A stretch of DNA of 64,000 nucleotides from Aldehydirespirator sp965200005 (GTDB taxonomy: Bacteria; Actinomycetota; Acidimicrobiia; Acidimicrobiales; Aldehydirespiratoraceae): positions 2,108,001-2,172,000 of the forward strand of contig OZ241331.1 of the NCBI GenBank assembly GCA_965200005.1, written 5' to 3'. A model generated the notes under the pieces. That model saw only the letters and a list, made by a program, of their open reading frames with translations, ran no database searches and was not told the DNA's origin. Position 1 is the first letter of the stretch; every line of letters begins with the position of its first letter. This document shows, piece by piece, positions 56,671 to 64,000 of this stretch. A program made the position numbers and the translations under genes.

Positions 56671-56760
56671 GCAAACGGGTGGGATTCGAACCCACGGGCC
56701 GCGCAAGGCGGCCTCCAGTTTTCAAGACTGGTGCGTTAAGCCGGACTCCGCCACCGTTCC
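56671..56760 (-). tRNA. tRNA-Ser (anticodon TGA), atypical acceptor end
   Basis: The minus strand gives a 5' GGAACGG, a D-arm, the anticodon arm CCAGT-CTTGAAA-ACTGG with TGA, a long variable arm (GGCCGC...GCGGCC) and the T-arm GTGGG-TTCGAAT-CCCAC. The 3' acceptor strand reads CCGTTTG then C, so the first pair is G-G, the second G-T, and the discriminator would be C instead of the usual G for Ser. CCA is not encoded. It may be functional but damaged, or altered by an integration event at its 3' end. Confidence 0.85.
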
Positions 56761-56768
56761 AAGATTCC

Positions 56769-57230
56769 TCATCGTTCCGGTCGAGGACTGCCGGGACGGG
56801 CAACCCTCGGGACGTGCCGGAACCCGAGCGTGCCATGTTCAGCTAACTCTTCGTCGAGGACACCCCCAACACCCCACGCTGCCTGTCGTGTCGTAGGCAC
56901 ATATCCCTGCGCTCCCCGCAGACAAACAGCTGGACGACCGTGCGCATCAACGCCTGGCTTCTCGACACCCTCGAGCGTGCGGGGTGGCCAATACTCGCTC
57001 GACGGTTCGTATCCCGTGTTCACCCACGCGTCGTACAGGTCATAGCAGCGTTGCGTAGCTTCGTTCGGGTACACGTACGGGAACAGCCGATCGTCGTAGC
57101 CACTGTCCCGCCATCGGCTTGTGGCGTGCGCATAGATCGCTGATTCGACGCTGTTCATCGGAACGATCGGCAGTGTCATCGCTGCCCGTTTCTTTTTCGG
57201 CAGGCGTCGCTGCTTACGTCTTCTGGGCAT
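56769..57230 (-). CDS. Unknown protein upstream of tRNA-Ser
   Basis: From ATG 57230 the product has 153 residues with a very basic start (PRRRKQRRLPKKKRAA) and a central SVESAIYAHATSRWRDSGYDDRLFPYVYPNEATQRCYDLYDAWVNTGY rich in aromatic residues. No known domain, signal peptide or membrane segment is seen. The frame is open to 57368 but the upstream part overlaps the preceding gene. The start overlaps the previous stop by 17 bases. The stop lies 8 bases from the tRNA-Ser 5' end, so the C-terminal tail may be read-through. Confidence 0.5.
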   Translation of the reverse strand: MPRRRKQRRLPKKKRAAMTLPIVPMNSVESAIYAHATSRWRDSGYDDRLFPYVYPNEATQRCYDLYDAWVNTGYEPSSEYWPPRTLEGVEKPGVDAHGRPAVCLRGAQGYVPTTRQAAWGVGGVLDEELAEHGTLGFRHVPRVARPGSPRPER

Positions 57231-57462
57231 TGATGATCCGGTCGTAACGGTCGATGTCAGCAAGCGAGTACGGCAGGAACCGGACACCCCCATCACCCTC
57301 GACGGGTTCCCGGTGATCGACCCTGCCGGCGAGCACATCCCGGGGAATCCCATCCGGGAACGCAGCACAGTTGTCGATCGGTGGCCAACTGTCGCTCGTG
57401 GCCCGTGGCGGGGGAATCCGGTTCAAGCGTGCGCAGCACACGCACGCTGCGAGGCGCATCAT
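57214..57462 (-). CDS. Small Cys-containing protein with FPDGIP and DHR motifs
   Basis: The 82-residue product starts MMRLAACVCCARL and has CAAFPDGIPRDVLAGRVDHREP then GDGGVRFLP. I recall this FPxGIPxxx..G..DHRxPxxGDxG pattern in many small uncharacterised bacterial proteins with a few conserved cysteines; no function is known to me. The ATG at 57462 immediately follows the stop of the upstream gene (57463), a sign of coupled translation. Confidence 0.65.
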   Translation of the reverse strand: MMRLAACVCCARLNRIPPPRATSDSWPPIDNCAAFPDGIPRDVLAGRVDHREPVEGDGGVRFLPYSLADIDRYDRIINAQKT

Positions 57463-57834
57463 CTAAGCCAGCCCAGACGCTTGCAAGCGTGACATGTGAT
57501 CGACGTTATACGTGGTGTCGATCGGCTTGATGCTCGGATCGCAGCGCTTGAAGTGAACCTGTTCGTTGATGGTCTGCGCGATGCGGATCATCGTCCGGTA
57601 CGCCTGCTTCAGCCAGGCGCGTTCGTATCCCCCGTGGCCTAGTTCGTTTTGGTATTGGAAGATGTACGCGAGGCAGTGTTCGACAGCGTCTCGCAGTTCG
57701 GGTTTGCAGAAGTGCAAACCGACTGGGTGTGGCACTTCGAACTCGCGGAACACGTCCGAGGCGGTCATGTGCGATGAAAGCACTCTCAACAACAAGTTGT
57801 CAATAATCGACATTATATTGCAGACATTGCCCAT
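57463..57834 (-). CDS. Unknown protein, first of a three-gene set
   Basis: This frame encodes up to 123 residues, with ASDVFREFEVPHPVGLHFC, ELRDAVEHCLAYIFQYQNELGHGGYERAWLKQAYRTMIRIAQTINEQV and a C-terminal DTTYNVDHMSRLQASGLA. It looks like a small helical soluble protein. No family recognised. Possible starts are 57834, 57813 and 57768; none has a clear ribosome site. It is followed without gap by the Cys-containing small gene. Confidence 0.5.
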   Translation of the reverse strand: MGNVCNIMSIIDNLLLRVLSSHMTASDVFREFEVPHPVGLHFCKPELRDAVEHCLAYIFQYQNELGHGGYERAWLKQAYRTMIRIAQTINEQVHFKRCDPSIKPIDTTYNVDHMSRLQASGLA

Positions 57835-57913
57835 CCGTTTGATGTGAAGCAGAGTGTAGATTTGCTGGCACCCACCTGAATCAGCAACCGTTCGACAACC
57901 TCTGCCGGGCGTA

Positions 57914-57934
57914 CGGACTAGAGATCCGAGTCCG
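57914..57934. terminator. Weak hairpin before the R-M gene
   Basis: CGGACT (57914-57919) and AGTCCG (57929-57934) form a 6-base stem with 9-base loop in the gap between the divergent three-gene set and the R-M gene. No T-run. It may be part of a promoter region instead. Confidence 0.25.
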
Positions 57935-59028
57935 CCAGCCTGCGGAATCTCCGGTTTCTGTGAGATTGTGTCCTTAGTTGCATCATGTGTTGGGCTGAGA
58001 TCGAGTAGAACCGAGATCGTGACCGAAACAAGCTGGTTGGACGACTTCGTTTCTGAGGTTCGTGAGGCGGTGCTTGCCTCGGGTAGTGCGCACGAAGGTG
58101 TCTTGACAGGTCCGACGCGCGCGTTGCTAACTCGCGCCTCACAACTGTGTGGCGTTGATGGTCTGACGGTTGTCGGTCAGGTGACCGGTGTTTCAGGTGC
58201 CGGTGGCGGTGTACCGGACTTCTCGGTATATGACCGTAAGGCTCGGTTGATACTGTGCCTAGAGTTGAAGGAGCCCGGCAAGGGCGCCGACCCAACTTCA
58301 TTCTCAATTCAAGCTGACAAGCAGCAGTGGTCGAGGTTCAAGGGCCTGCCGAACCTGATCTACAGCGACGGCAACGAGTGGTCGTTATGGCACAAGGGAC
58401 AAATGCATGGCAAGTTGATCGAGGTGTGTGCCGATGTGGCCGGCTCGGCGCCACTGAAGGTTGATGCTGCCGAGCGCCTGTTGAATTTGTTAAGCGAAGC
58501 GCTTACTTGGCGGATCCAACCGATTCGCAATCCTTCGAAGTTGGCTGACGTTGCGCCAATAGGTGTCGGCTTCTGCGTGACCAGGTGGAGCTACTGCCAG
58601 AAAAGATGCGCGTGACATTGAGTCGCGACTGGCGTTCTGTCTTGTTTCCTGATCTTGAGGAAGAAGCGTTCGCTGATGCCTATGCGCAGACGGTCACGTT
58701 TGCGTTGCTTACCGCCAGCAGTCTCGGTGTGGCGATGACGCTCGACACGAAACTCCAAGACAAACAGTTCGATCAACTGGATCTCACTCTGTATCACATT
58801 GCGGGAAGGCTCAAGAATCGCCGCGGTTTACTCGGTTCAGCCTTGATGATGTTGACGACTGCTCCAAAGGTAAGGCAGCGACTAGCTCCTTACCTGGAGT
58901 CGTTACTAGCAGTGATCTCGAGTGTTGATTGGGGTGCCATTCGGACCGGCAGGAGTGATACGCATTGGCTTCACTTTTATGAAGACTTCCTGGAGGTCTA
59001 CGACCCCGCAATGAGAAAGAAGTCAGGC

Positions 59029-59044
59029 TCCTACTATCCTACTA
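59029..59044 (+). repeat. 8-bp perfect tandem duplication in the R-M gene
   Basis: TCCTACTA occurs twice in a row (59029-59036, 59037-59044). With one copy the frame reads KSGSYYTPVEVVDWM, the conserved region before methyltransferase motif I; with two copies the frame shifts and stops at 59073. Confidence 0.95.
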
Positions 59045-60594
59045 CACGCCGGTTGAAGTCGTGGATTGGATGACTCTCTTTACTGACGCAGTTCTCAAAG
59101 ACCAACTTGGGGTGGATGGATTTCTGGATCACCGAGTCACAGTTGTCGATCCCGGGGTTGGTACAGGCACGTTCCTTCTAAGTGTCATCGACCGGATCGC
59201 GGAGGGCGCAACTAGCAGCATGGATAAAGGCTCTGTGGGTGGTGCAGTGTTAACTGCCCTGGGTCGTTTGATAGGTCTTGAGATTCAGGCGGGGCCGTAT
59301 TCGGTTACGCAGTTGCGACTTAGTGAACATGCTGCCGGATATTGCGGCGACCTAACGGGCGACTTGCGCGTTTACTTGACTGGCACACTTGATGATCCCC
59401 AGATTGAACCAGCTCAGATGCCGCTGTTCATGGACGAGGTGACGGCCTCTCGCCGAGCGGCCAACCATGTCAAGGCCTCGGAGAGGGTTTGGGTTGTAAT
59501 CGGTAACCCTCCGTACCGATCGGGCGCTGGTGGCGAAGGTCGGTGGGTTGAGGAAACGCTGATGTCCGACTGGGCGCCTGACCCGGCTGTAAGTAAGCAG
59601 GGCAAAAACCTTGCAAATCTCTATGTGTATTTCTGGCGTTGGGCGACATGGAAAGTGTTTGAGAACTCCCGAAGCGAGGATCAGAGTGACGACACCGCAG
59701 TCTCAGATGACCTCCATGCGGGCGTTGTGTCGTTCATTGCCCCGACGGCGTTCTTCACTGGTCCTGCCTTCTATCGGATGCGAACCTGGCTACGTCAGTG
59801 GTGCAGCAGCATCTGGGTAGTGCATCTCACTCCCGAAGGCCACCATGCGCCGCAGGAGTCTCAGATCTTTCAATCGATGCAGCAACCGGTTGGCATCGTG
59901 ACTGCCGCACGGTCGCCTGACGCCGATTCAAGTACTGCAGCCAAGGTTCACTACTTCTCGTCTGAGTCCGGCAGCCGCAGTGCCAAACTCAAGTCGCTGA
60001 GACAGATTTCCGATCTCAGATCACCGAAGTGGCAGCACATTAAGAGGTCACACGATTGGGGAGCGCCATTCATCCCGAGTCCCCCGGCCGACTGGGTCGA
60101 AATGCCCGCAGTAGGAGATTTGTTCCCCTGGAGCGGCAATGGTGTAATGGTCGGTCGTACGTGGCCCATCGCCCCGGATCGCGACACTTTGCGCCAGCGG
60201 TGGAAGTCACTATTGGCTTACTCCGCGGGTGGTAGCGCGCAGCGCGAGGCATTCCGTGAACACAAGCAAGATCGGCGTGTCGACATGAAGCGCCAAGACA
60301 ACTTGCGCCATCCTGTGATCGACAGGCCCGCGATAGTCGACGACACTTCTAAGGCGAAGACAATCCCTGTCACTGACTACTCGCACCGAAGTTTCGACCG
60401 GAAACAGTTGATTGCCGACAAGCGCTTGATCAATCGACCGAACCCGTCCATGTGGGCGGCTCACGGTGAGCAACAGGTCTACCTGACGGTGCCGACGATC
60501 AATGCGGAAGGTGAGCGCCAGCGCGTGGCTCGGTCGGTCGGTTCTGTCATGTCCCTGTGCGCTGACCTCCCAGATCTGAACTATCTGTCGGGCC

Positions 60595-60604
60595 GGGGGG
60601 GGGG
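60595..60604 (+). repeat. Ten-G homopolymer in the R-M gene
   Basis: A run of ten G follows CTGTCGGGCC. In the present length the frame goes on to a stop at 60728. Eight or eleven G would join the methyltransferase frame to the specificity-domain frame (…RAHPLWRDREATLPNIT). Confidence 0.95.
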
Positions 60605-61483
60605 CGTGCCCATCCGTTGTGGCGCGATCGTGAAGCAACACTGCCAAACATCACGAAAGGCCTGTTGGCGCACCTCTCCAAGGTCTTTGGCCAACCGGTC
60701 AAGGCCGAAGATCTCTTCACCTACATAGCGGCCGTTGCCTGTCACCCTGGATACACCAAGACGTTTCAAGACGAACTCAGCCTTGCTCAAGCCATCAGAG
60801 TGCCCCTCACCGCGGATACTGACACGTGGCTGAGGGCTGTTGAGTGCGGCAGAGAAGTGATTTGGCTACACACGTTCGGTAATCGTTTCAGGCAGAGCGG
60901 CTGTGTATGGCCGATCGTGATTCCCGCTCACTTAAACCCACTGATAGATGAGGCAATCCCTGTAGACGCGCAGACTCTGGAACACGATCCCGTTCGCTGT
61001 CGACTCCTGGTAAGAGGCCTCTCGGGAGAAGCGACAGGCGTGATAAGCAACATTACGTCGGCAGTACGTGACTACACGGTCGTTCAAATGAATGTGATCG
61101 ACTCTTGGTTCAAGTTTAGGCGTGCCAAGCCTGGTGGCAAGAGAAACAGTCCCTTAGATGATGTTGGTGTCGGCAAGTGGGCGCCTGCCTACAACAAAGA
61201 ACTGCTCGACATCTTACGGATACTGACACGACTGGTGTCTCTCCGATCAACTCAGGATTCCATCCTTCAAGAGGTTCTTAACGGTCCGCTCATCGGAACT
61301 TCAGACCTGACTGCCGCCAGTGTGTTGCCAGTTAGCAAGGCCGAGCGTAAACCTCCGCCACCTTTCAAGAAACCACCGTCGCAGAAGCTCCCGCTAGCGA
61401 TCAAGGCACCCTCAGGTTCCAAGGTCCCCCGTCTCGATGCCCGGACACCCAAGCAAGCTGCGACCGATGTCTCAACGCCCTAG

Positions 61484-61954
61484 CGCGGAGTCAGAAGCGA
61501 ATGGTGGATCGTTGAGGTTCGGAGACTAGATGGCAGATGGGATAGGTGTTGACATCCGTGATTGTTCCCTAACTCCCTGATCGGCTGAGCTTTGTGGAGT
61601 CCCCGGTCAATGCGATCATGGGGGCTCGAACTCACCGTCGCGGTACCGATGAGCGGCAGGAGCGGAAATTCAGTTGCTTCATAGTGAACAACAACAAGAG
61701 GGCACACCGAGGCGGTATCGACGATCGCTGTCCCAAATCTTGCAACTTCTCACCCACGTCATGGCCGCAATCGGCAGTGACATCTGAGCTTGTGGCCCGG
61801 CACTTGGTGACTTCTCGTGACGGCGAATGAGGGTTCGGCTTCACTCCCACCCCCGCTGAGCCTGTTGAGGCGCGCCACACTGCAGGTCGTGCCTATCTAG
61901 AGTTTGCGTATTCTATGATTCGCTAGATATTGATGTTCTCGTAGGATTTATGTT
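61484..61954. other. Gap between R-M gene and hipBA
   Basis: In 471 bases I find no convincing gene; a frame at 61594-61830 has no domain features and ordinary intergenic composition. The right end is AT-rich and holds the likely hipBA promoter and a wide inverted repeat (61894-61929). Confidence 0.4.
61894..61929. promoter_or_regulatory. Inverted repeat, likely hipBA operator
   Basis: TATCTAG (61894-61900) and CTAGATA (61923-61929) are perfect 7-base inverted arms separated by 22 bases, ending 25 bases before the hipB start in an AT-rich stretch. HipB-type antitoxins repress their own operon by binding such sites; this is the best candidate here. The right arm overlaps a TAGATA that could serve as a -10. 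Confidence 0.5.
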
Positions 61955-62251
61955 GTGCGAGACGTGGGACTTCCTACCGAGCCGATGCGCACGGGGCGTG
62001 AGTTGGGGCTGGCGTGTCAGGCGCTCCGTCGGCGCAAGGGGATAACGCAGAGAGATCTGGCCGCGATGCTCGGTGTCTCTGCTACTTGGGTGTCATCGTT
62101 TGAGAACGCTAGACATGGCACCAATCTCCAGATGGTCTTCAGGGTCTTGGATGTTCTCGGAGTTGAAATAGTGTTACGGGCAGCACCGCCGATACCCGCG
62201 CATGAGCGTGAGATCATTGAGATGTATTCGTCGGAGCAGGACCGGCTGTGA
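61955..62251 (+). CDS. hipB: HipB-like XRE antitoxin
   Basis: A 98-residue protein with an XRE helix-turn-helix (ELGLACQALRRRKGITQRDLAAMLGVSATWVSSFENARHGTNLQMVFRVLDVLGVEI, about residues 16-71). The FENARHGTNL segment after the recognition helix is typical of HipB proteins. Start is GTG 61955, or ATG 61985 with a shorter N terminus. Its TGA overlaps the GTG start of hipA (GTGA), the usual translational coupling. It should bind HipA and repress the operon. Confidence 0.9.
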   Translation: MRDVGLPTEPMRTGRELGLACQALRRRKGITQRDLAAMLGVSATWVSSFENARHGTNLQMVFRVLDVLGVEIVLRAAPPIPAHEREIIEMYSSEQDRL

Positions 62252-63711
62252 GCCGACATACAACGACGGTGCTACTGGGCGGGCGCGAGGCCGCGACGAT
62301 CACAGACTCGGTTGATGGCCTCAGGCTGACCTATGAACCCGACTGGTTTAAGGACGCTGAGGCGGTACCGATATCAGTGTCGCTCGGTCTTGATCGTGTA
62401 ACACATGTGGGACCGAAGGTTGAGCGCTGGCTTGATGGTCTAGTGCCCGGCTCGACAGCAGCTCGCGCCGCACTGGCTCGCACGCACAATGCAGAGAGCG
62501 AGCGACCCCTTGACTTGCTGCGCACTCACGCAGGACATGACTGCGCTGGTGCTCTTCAGTTCGCGCTTTCAGGATTAGAGCATCGTGCAACCGACGGCGG
62601 CTCACAGCAAGTTATGTCGGATTTCGAAGTGTCAAGACTCCTCGTCTCTATGTATTTCGAACCCGAGTCGTGGGGTGGATCCATTGCAGAGTCCGGGCCC
62701 TTCTCGTTGCCCGGTTCTTTTCCCAAGAAGACAGTTTCGTTTACTGAAACGGGGCAATGGTTGGAGTGTTCCGGTAAGCATCCGACTGAGTGGATCATTA
62801 AGCCGAGCACTGAGCGTGATCAAGGTCTGGCAACTAATGAACTCATCTGTCTTCGGACGGCCATGGCGTTAGGTACACCGACAGCAGAGTGTCGCTTGAT
62901 GTCAGTTGAAGGAGTTGATGTTGTGGCGGTCAAACGGTTTGACCGCAGGCGTCAAGGCAAGATCGTGCGCCGGTTCCACTGCGAAGATCTGCACCTAGCT
63001 ATAAACGATGGTCGTGACATCTATCAGAAGAGAGGTGGCGCTTCTCCTTGTGAGATTGCCGATCACCTACGTGAGCATCATCTTCGGAACTCAACCACAA
63101 ATCCTGTTGCGCGATACTTGAGTCAACTAGCGACACGATGGCTGCTATGGGACACAGACGGTCACACCAAGAACTATGCGCACTTGCTATTAACTGCAGG
63201 CACTCTGCTCGCGCCGCTGTATGACATTTGGTCACAGGCGGCGACATTGCCTCGTGATCCGTATGCATTGTCACACGCGGTAGCCGCCTATCCGCCGACG
63301 ATGGACACCGCCAGACTCCTGACAGCGGATGATACAGACTTCTGGAAAGCGATGGCACAAGAGTTACAACTCTCACGGCCACGTGTGCGCCGATTCTTGG
63401 ATCGCATGACTGCTAGATATGGAGTGGCAAGCGCAGAGGCGATTAGCCAAGCACACAAGTCTCAAGGTGACCCGGACGCGATTGATGCGTTCAATGATTC
63501 ACGTACCAAGAGACTGGAGAAGTTACGTGATGCGGGGTGGACAACCCAGCCAGATCGGTCTGCAACGCTGTCGCACACAGCAACGATTGCGTCACAGTCG
63601 TCACGATCGGAACTGACAGCGGTGTTGGACGCCCCTCGTTGCGGTAAGTGGATGCCACGAGCCCGCAGATACTGCAATAGACGCCTACAACACCCAGGCG
63701 GCTGCCAGTAA
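62248..63711 (+). CDS. hipA: HipA-type serine/threonine kinase toxin
   Basis: HipA kinases phosphorylate glutamyl-tRNA synthetase or other targets and halt growth. Visible features in order: an N-terminal couple domain with FKDAEAVPISVSL (34-46), the loop SLPGSFPKKT (153-162), nucleotide-binding Lys185 in WIIKPS, VKRFDRR (228-234), catalytic DTDGHTKNYA with Asp304, His306 and Asn309, and the metal motif PLYDIWS with Asp326. All key residues are kept, so it should be active. The last 26 residues add a Cys/His cluster (C465, C476, H482, C486), unusual for HipA. It follows hipB with a four-base overlap. Confidence 0.92.
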   Translation: MSRHTTTVLLGGREAATITDSVDGLRLTYEPDWFKDAEAVPISVSLGLDRVTHVGPKVERWLDGLVPGSTAARAALARTHNAESERPLDLLRTHAGHDCAGALQFALSGLEHRATDGGSQQVMSDFEVSRLLVSMYFEPESWGGSIAESGPFSLPGSFPKKTVSFTETGQWLECSGKHPTEWIIKPSTERDQGLATNELICLRTAMALGTPTAECRLMSVEGVDVVAVKRFDRRRQGKIVRRFHCEDLHLAINDGRDIYQKRGGASPCEIADHLREHHLRNSTTNPVARYLSQLATRWLLWDTDGHTKNYAHLLLTAGTLLAPLYDIWSQAATLPRDPYALSHAVAAYPPTMDTARLLTADDTDFWKAMAQELQLSRPRVRRFLDRMTARYGVASAEAISQAHKSQGDPDAIDAFNDSRTKRLEKLRDAGWTTQPDRSATLSHTATIASQSSRSELTAVLDAPRCGKWMPRARRYCNRRLQHPGGCQ

Positions 63712-64000
63712 ACGCGATTGGGGGTCAGCCGTTAGTTGCACGCTGACTCGTCTCGGCAGTTCTTGACAGGGCGTCCAGACGTCACCCGCCGTAGCCCTAT
63801 CGCACCGATGGTTTGTGACGCATTCAGGTAGCTCTGTGAGTCGTGGCGCTACGTTCCACACTACTTGGGCCTCCAGATATCAATCCCCTGGGAGTTGCCT
63901 TCGTGGTCGGGTTTATCGGTGCTTGCCTGACTCTTGTGGTCTGAGAAGATCATCAACGACATACGTAAGCGACGCTGCACGTTTTGGCGCATTATCGGAT
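63712..64000. other. Right edge, no supported gene
   Basis: No recognisable gene, RNA or repeat is seen in the last 289 bases after hipA. Confidence 0.4.

Larger units (their letters stand above)
58019..61483 (+). pseudogene. Restriction-modification enzyme with ISP-type specificity region, broken in three places
   Basis: The reconstructed product of about 1150 residues joins a PD-(D/E)XK nuclease (GVPDFSVYD then CLELKEPGKG), a helical spacer, a gamma-type N6-adenine methyltransferase (motif I VVDPGVGTGTFLL, motif IV IGNPPYRSG) and a C-terminal ISP-like specificity domain. No helicase is present, unlike LlaGI-type ISP enzymes, so it is closer to a type IIG layout. The frame runs 58019-58615, then another from 58585 to 59073, a third from 59061 to 60728 and a fourth ending at 61483. 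Breaks lie near 58560 (probably one lost base), at an 8-bp tandem duplication (59029-59044) and at ten G (60595-60604). As read, no full enzyme can be made. Confidence 0.85.

Overview
The window reads as a chromosome segment from a moderately GC-rich actinobacterium. Several features support this: the mec / cysM / metallo-beta-lactamase / rph / rdgB gene order known from Mycobacterium (Rv1334-Rv1341), a DUF222-HNH (13E12-type) gene, an AftD-like arabinofuranosyltransferase, GTG and TTG starts, and tRNAs without an encoded CCA. Assignment to a class such as Acidimicrobiia is a guess from general style, not shown by the sequence.

Layout. 0.3-7.1 kb: a comF-like gene, hpf, secA, prfB, ftsE and ftsX in one direction (ribosome hibernation, protein export, translation termination, division). 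7.2-10.9 kb: alanine dehydrogenase divergent from an Lrp-type regulator, an acyl-CoA dehydrogenase and a DoxX membrane protein. 11.0-13.2 kb: a secreted protein built from about three 155-residue repeats, broken by a frameshift and running antisense into the tmRNA gene. 13.1-14.8 kb: smpB, a PQ-loop membrane protein and ssrA together on the minus strand. 14.8-29.9 kb: housekeeping genes (mec, cysM, rpmB, rpmG, an MBL hydrolase, rph, rdgB, tRNA-Leu, clpP, rpe, a TrmA-like protein, menB, an alcohol dehydrogenase, a membrane pyrophosphatase, 5-formyl-THF cyclo-ligase), interrupted by a MaoC-alpha/beta hydrolase fusion and an MFS exporter. 29.9-34.5 kb: a potassium-uptake operon with one TrkA and two unlike TrkH proteins. 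34.5-37.4 kb: a decaying ABC exporter, with one permease and the ATPase broken by single-base indels and a second permease intact. 37.5-45.1 kb: M18 aminopeptidase, gltB and gltD. 45.1-53.3 kb: a minus-strand envelope-glycan operon (small acidic protein, FAD oxidoreductase, GT2, GT4, AftD-like giant) with ATGA-type overlaps. 53.4-64 kb: an accessory region with GDPD, DUF222-HNH plus a remnant of a second copy, an odd tRNA-Ser, three packed unknown genes, a broken restriction-modification gene with a C-terminal ISP-type specificity region, and a hipBA toxin-antitoxin pair.

The most notable signal is in the restriction-modification gene (58.0-61.5 kb). Its nuclease, methyltransferase and specificity parts are recognisable, but the frame is broken three times. 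Two breaks coincide with simple repeats: a perfect 8-bp tandem duplication inside the conserved YYTP region and a run of ten G. Gain or loss of repeat units would restore the frame at those two sites. This makes it either a phase-variable locus or a gene inactivated by slippage. Frameshifts elsewhere are confined to accessory genes, while the housekeeping genes are intact, which argues against generally poor sequence quality.
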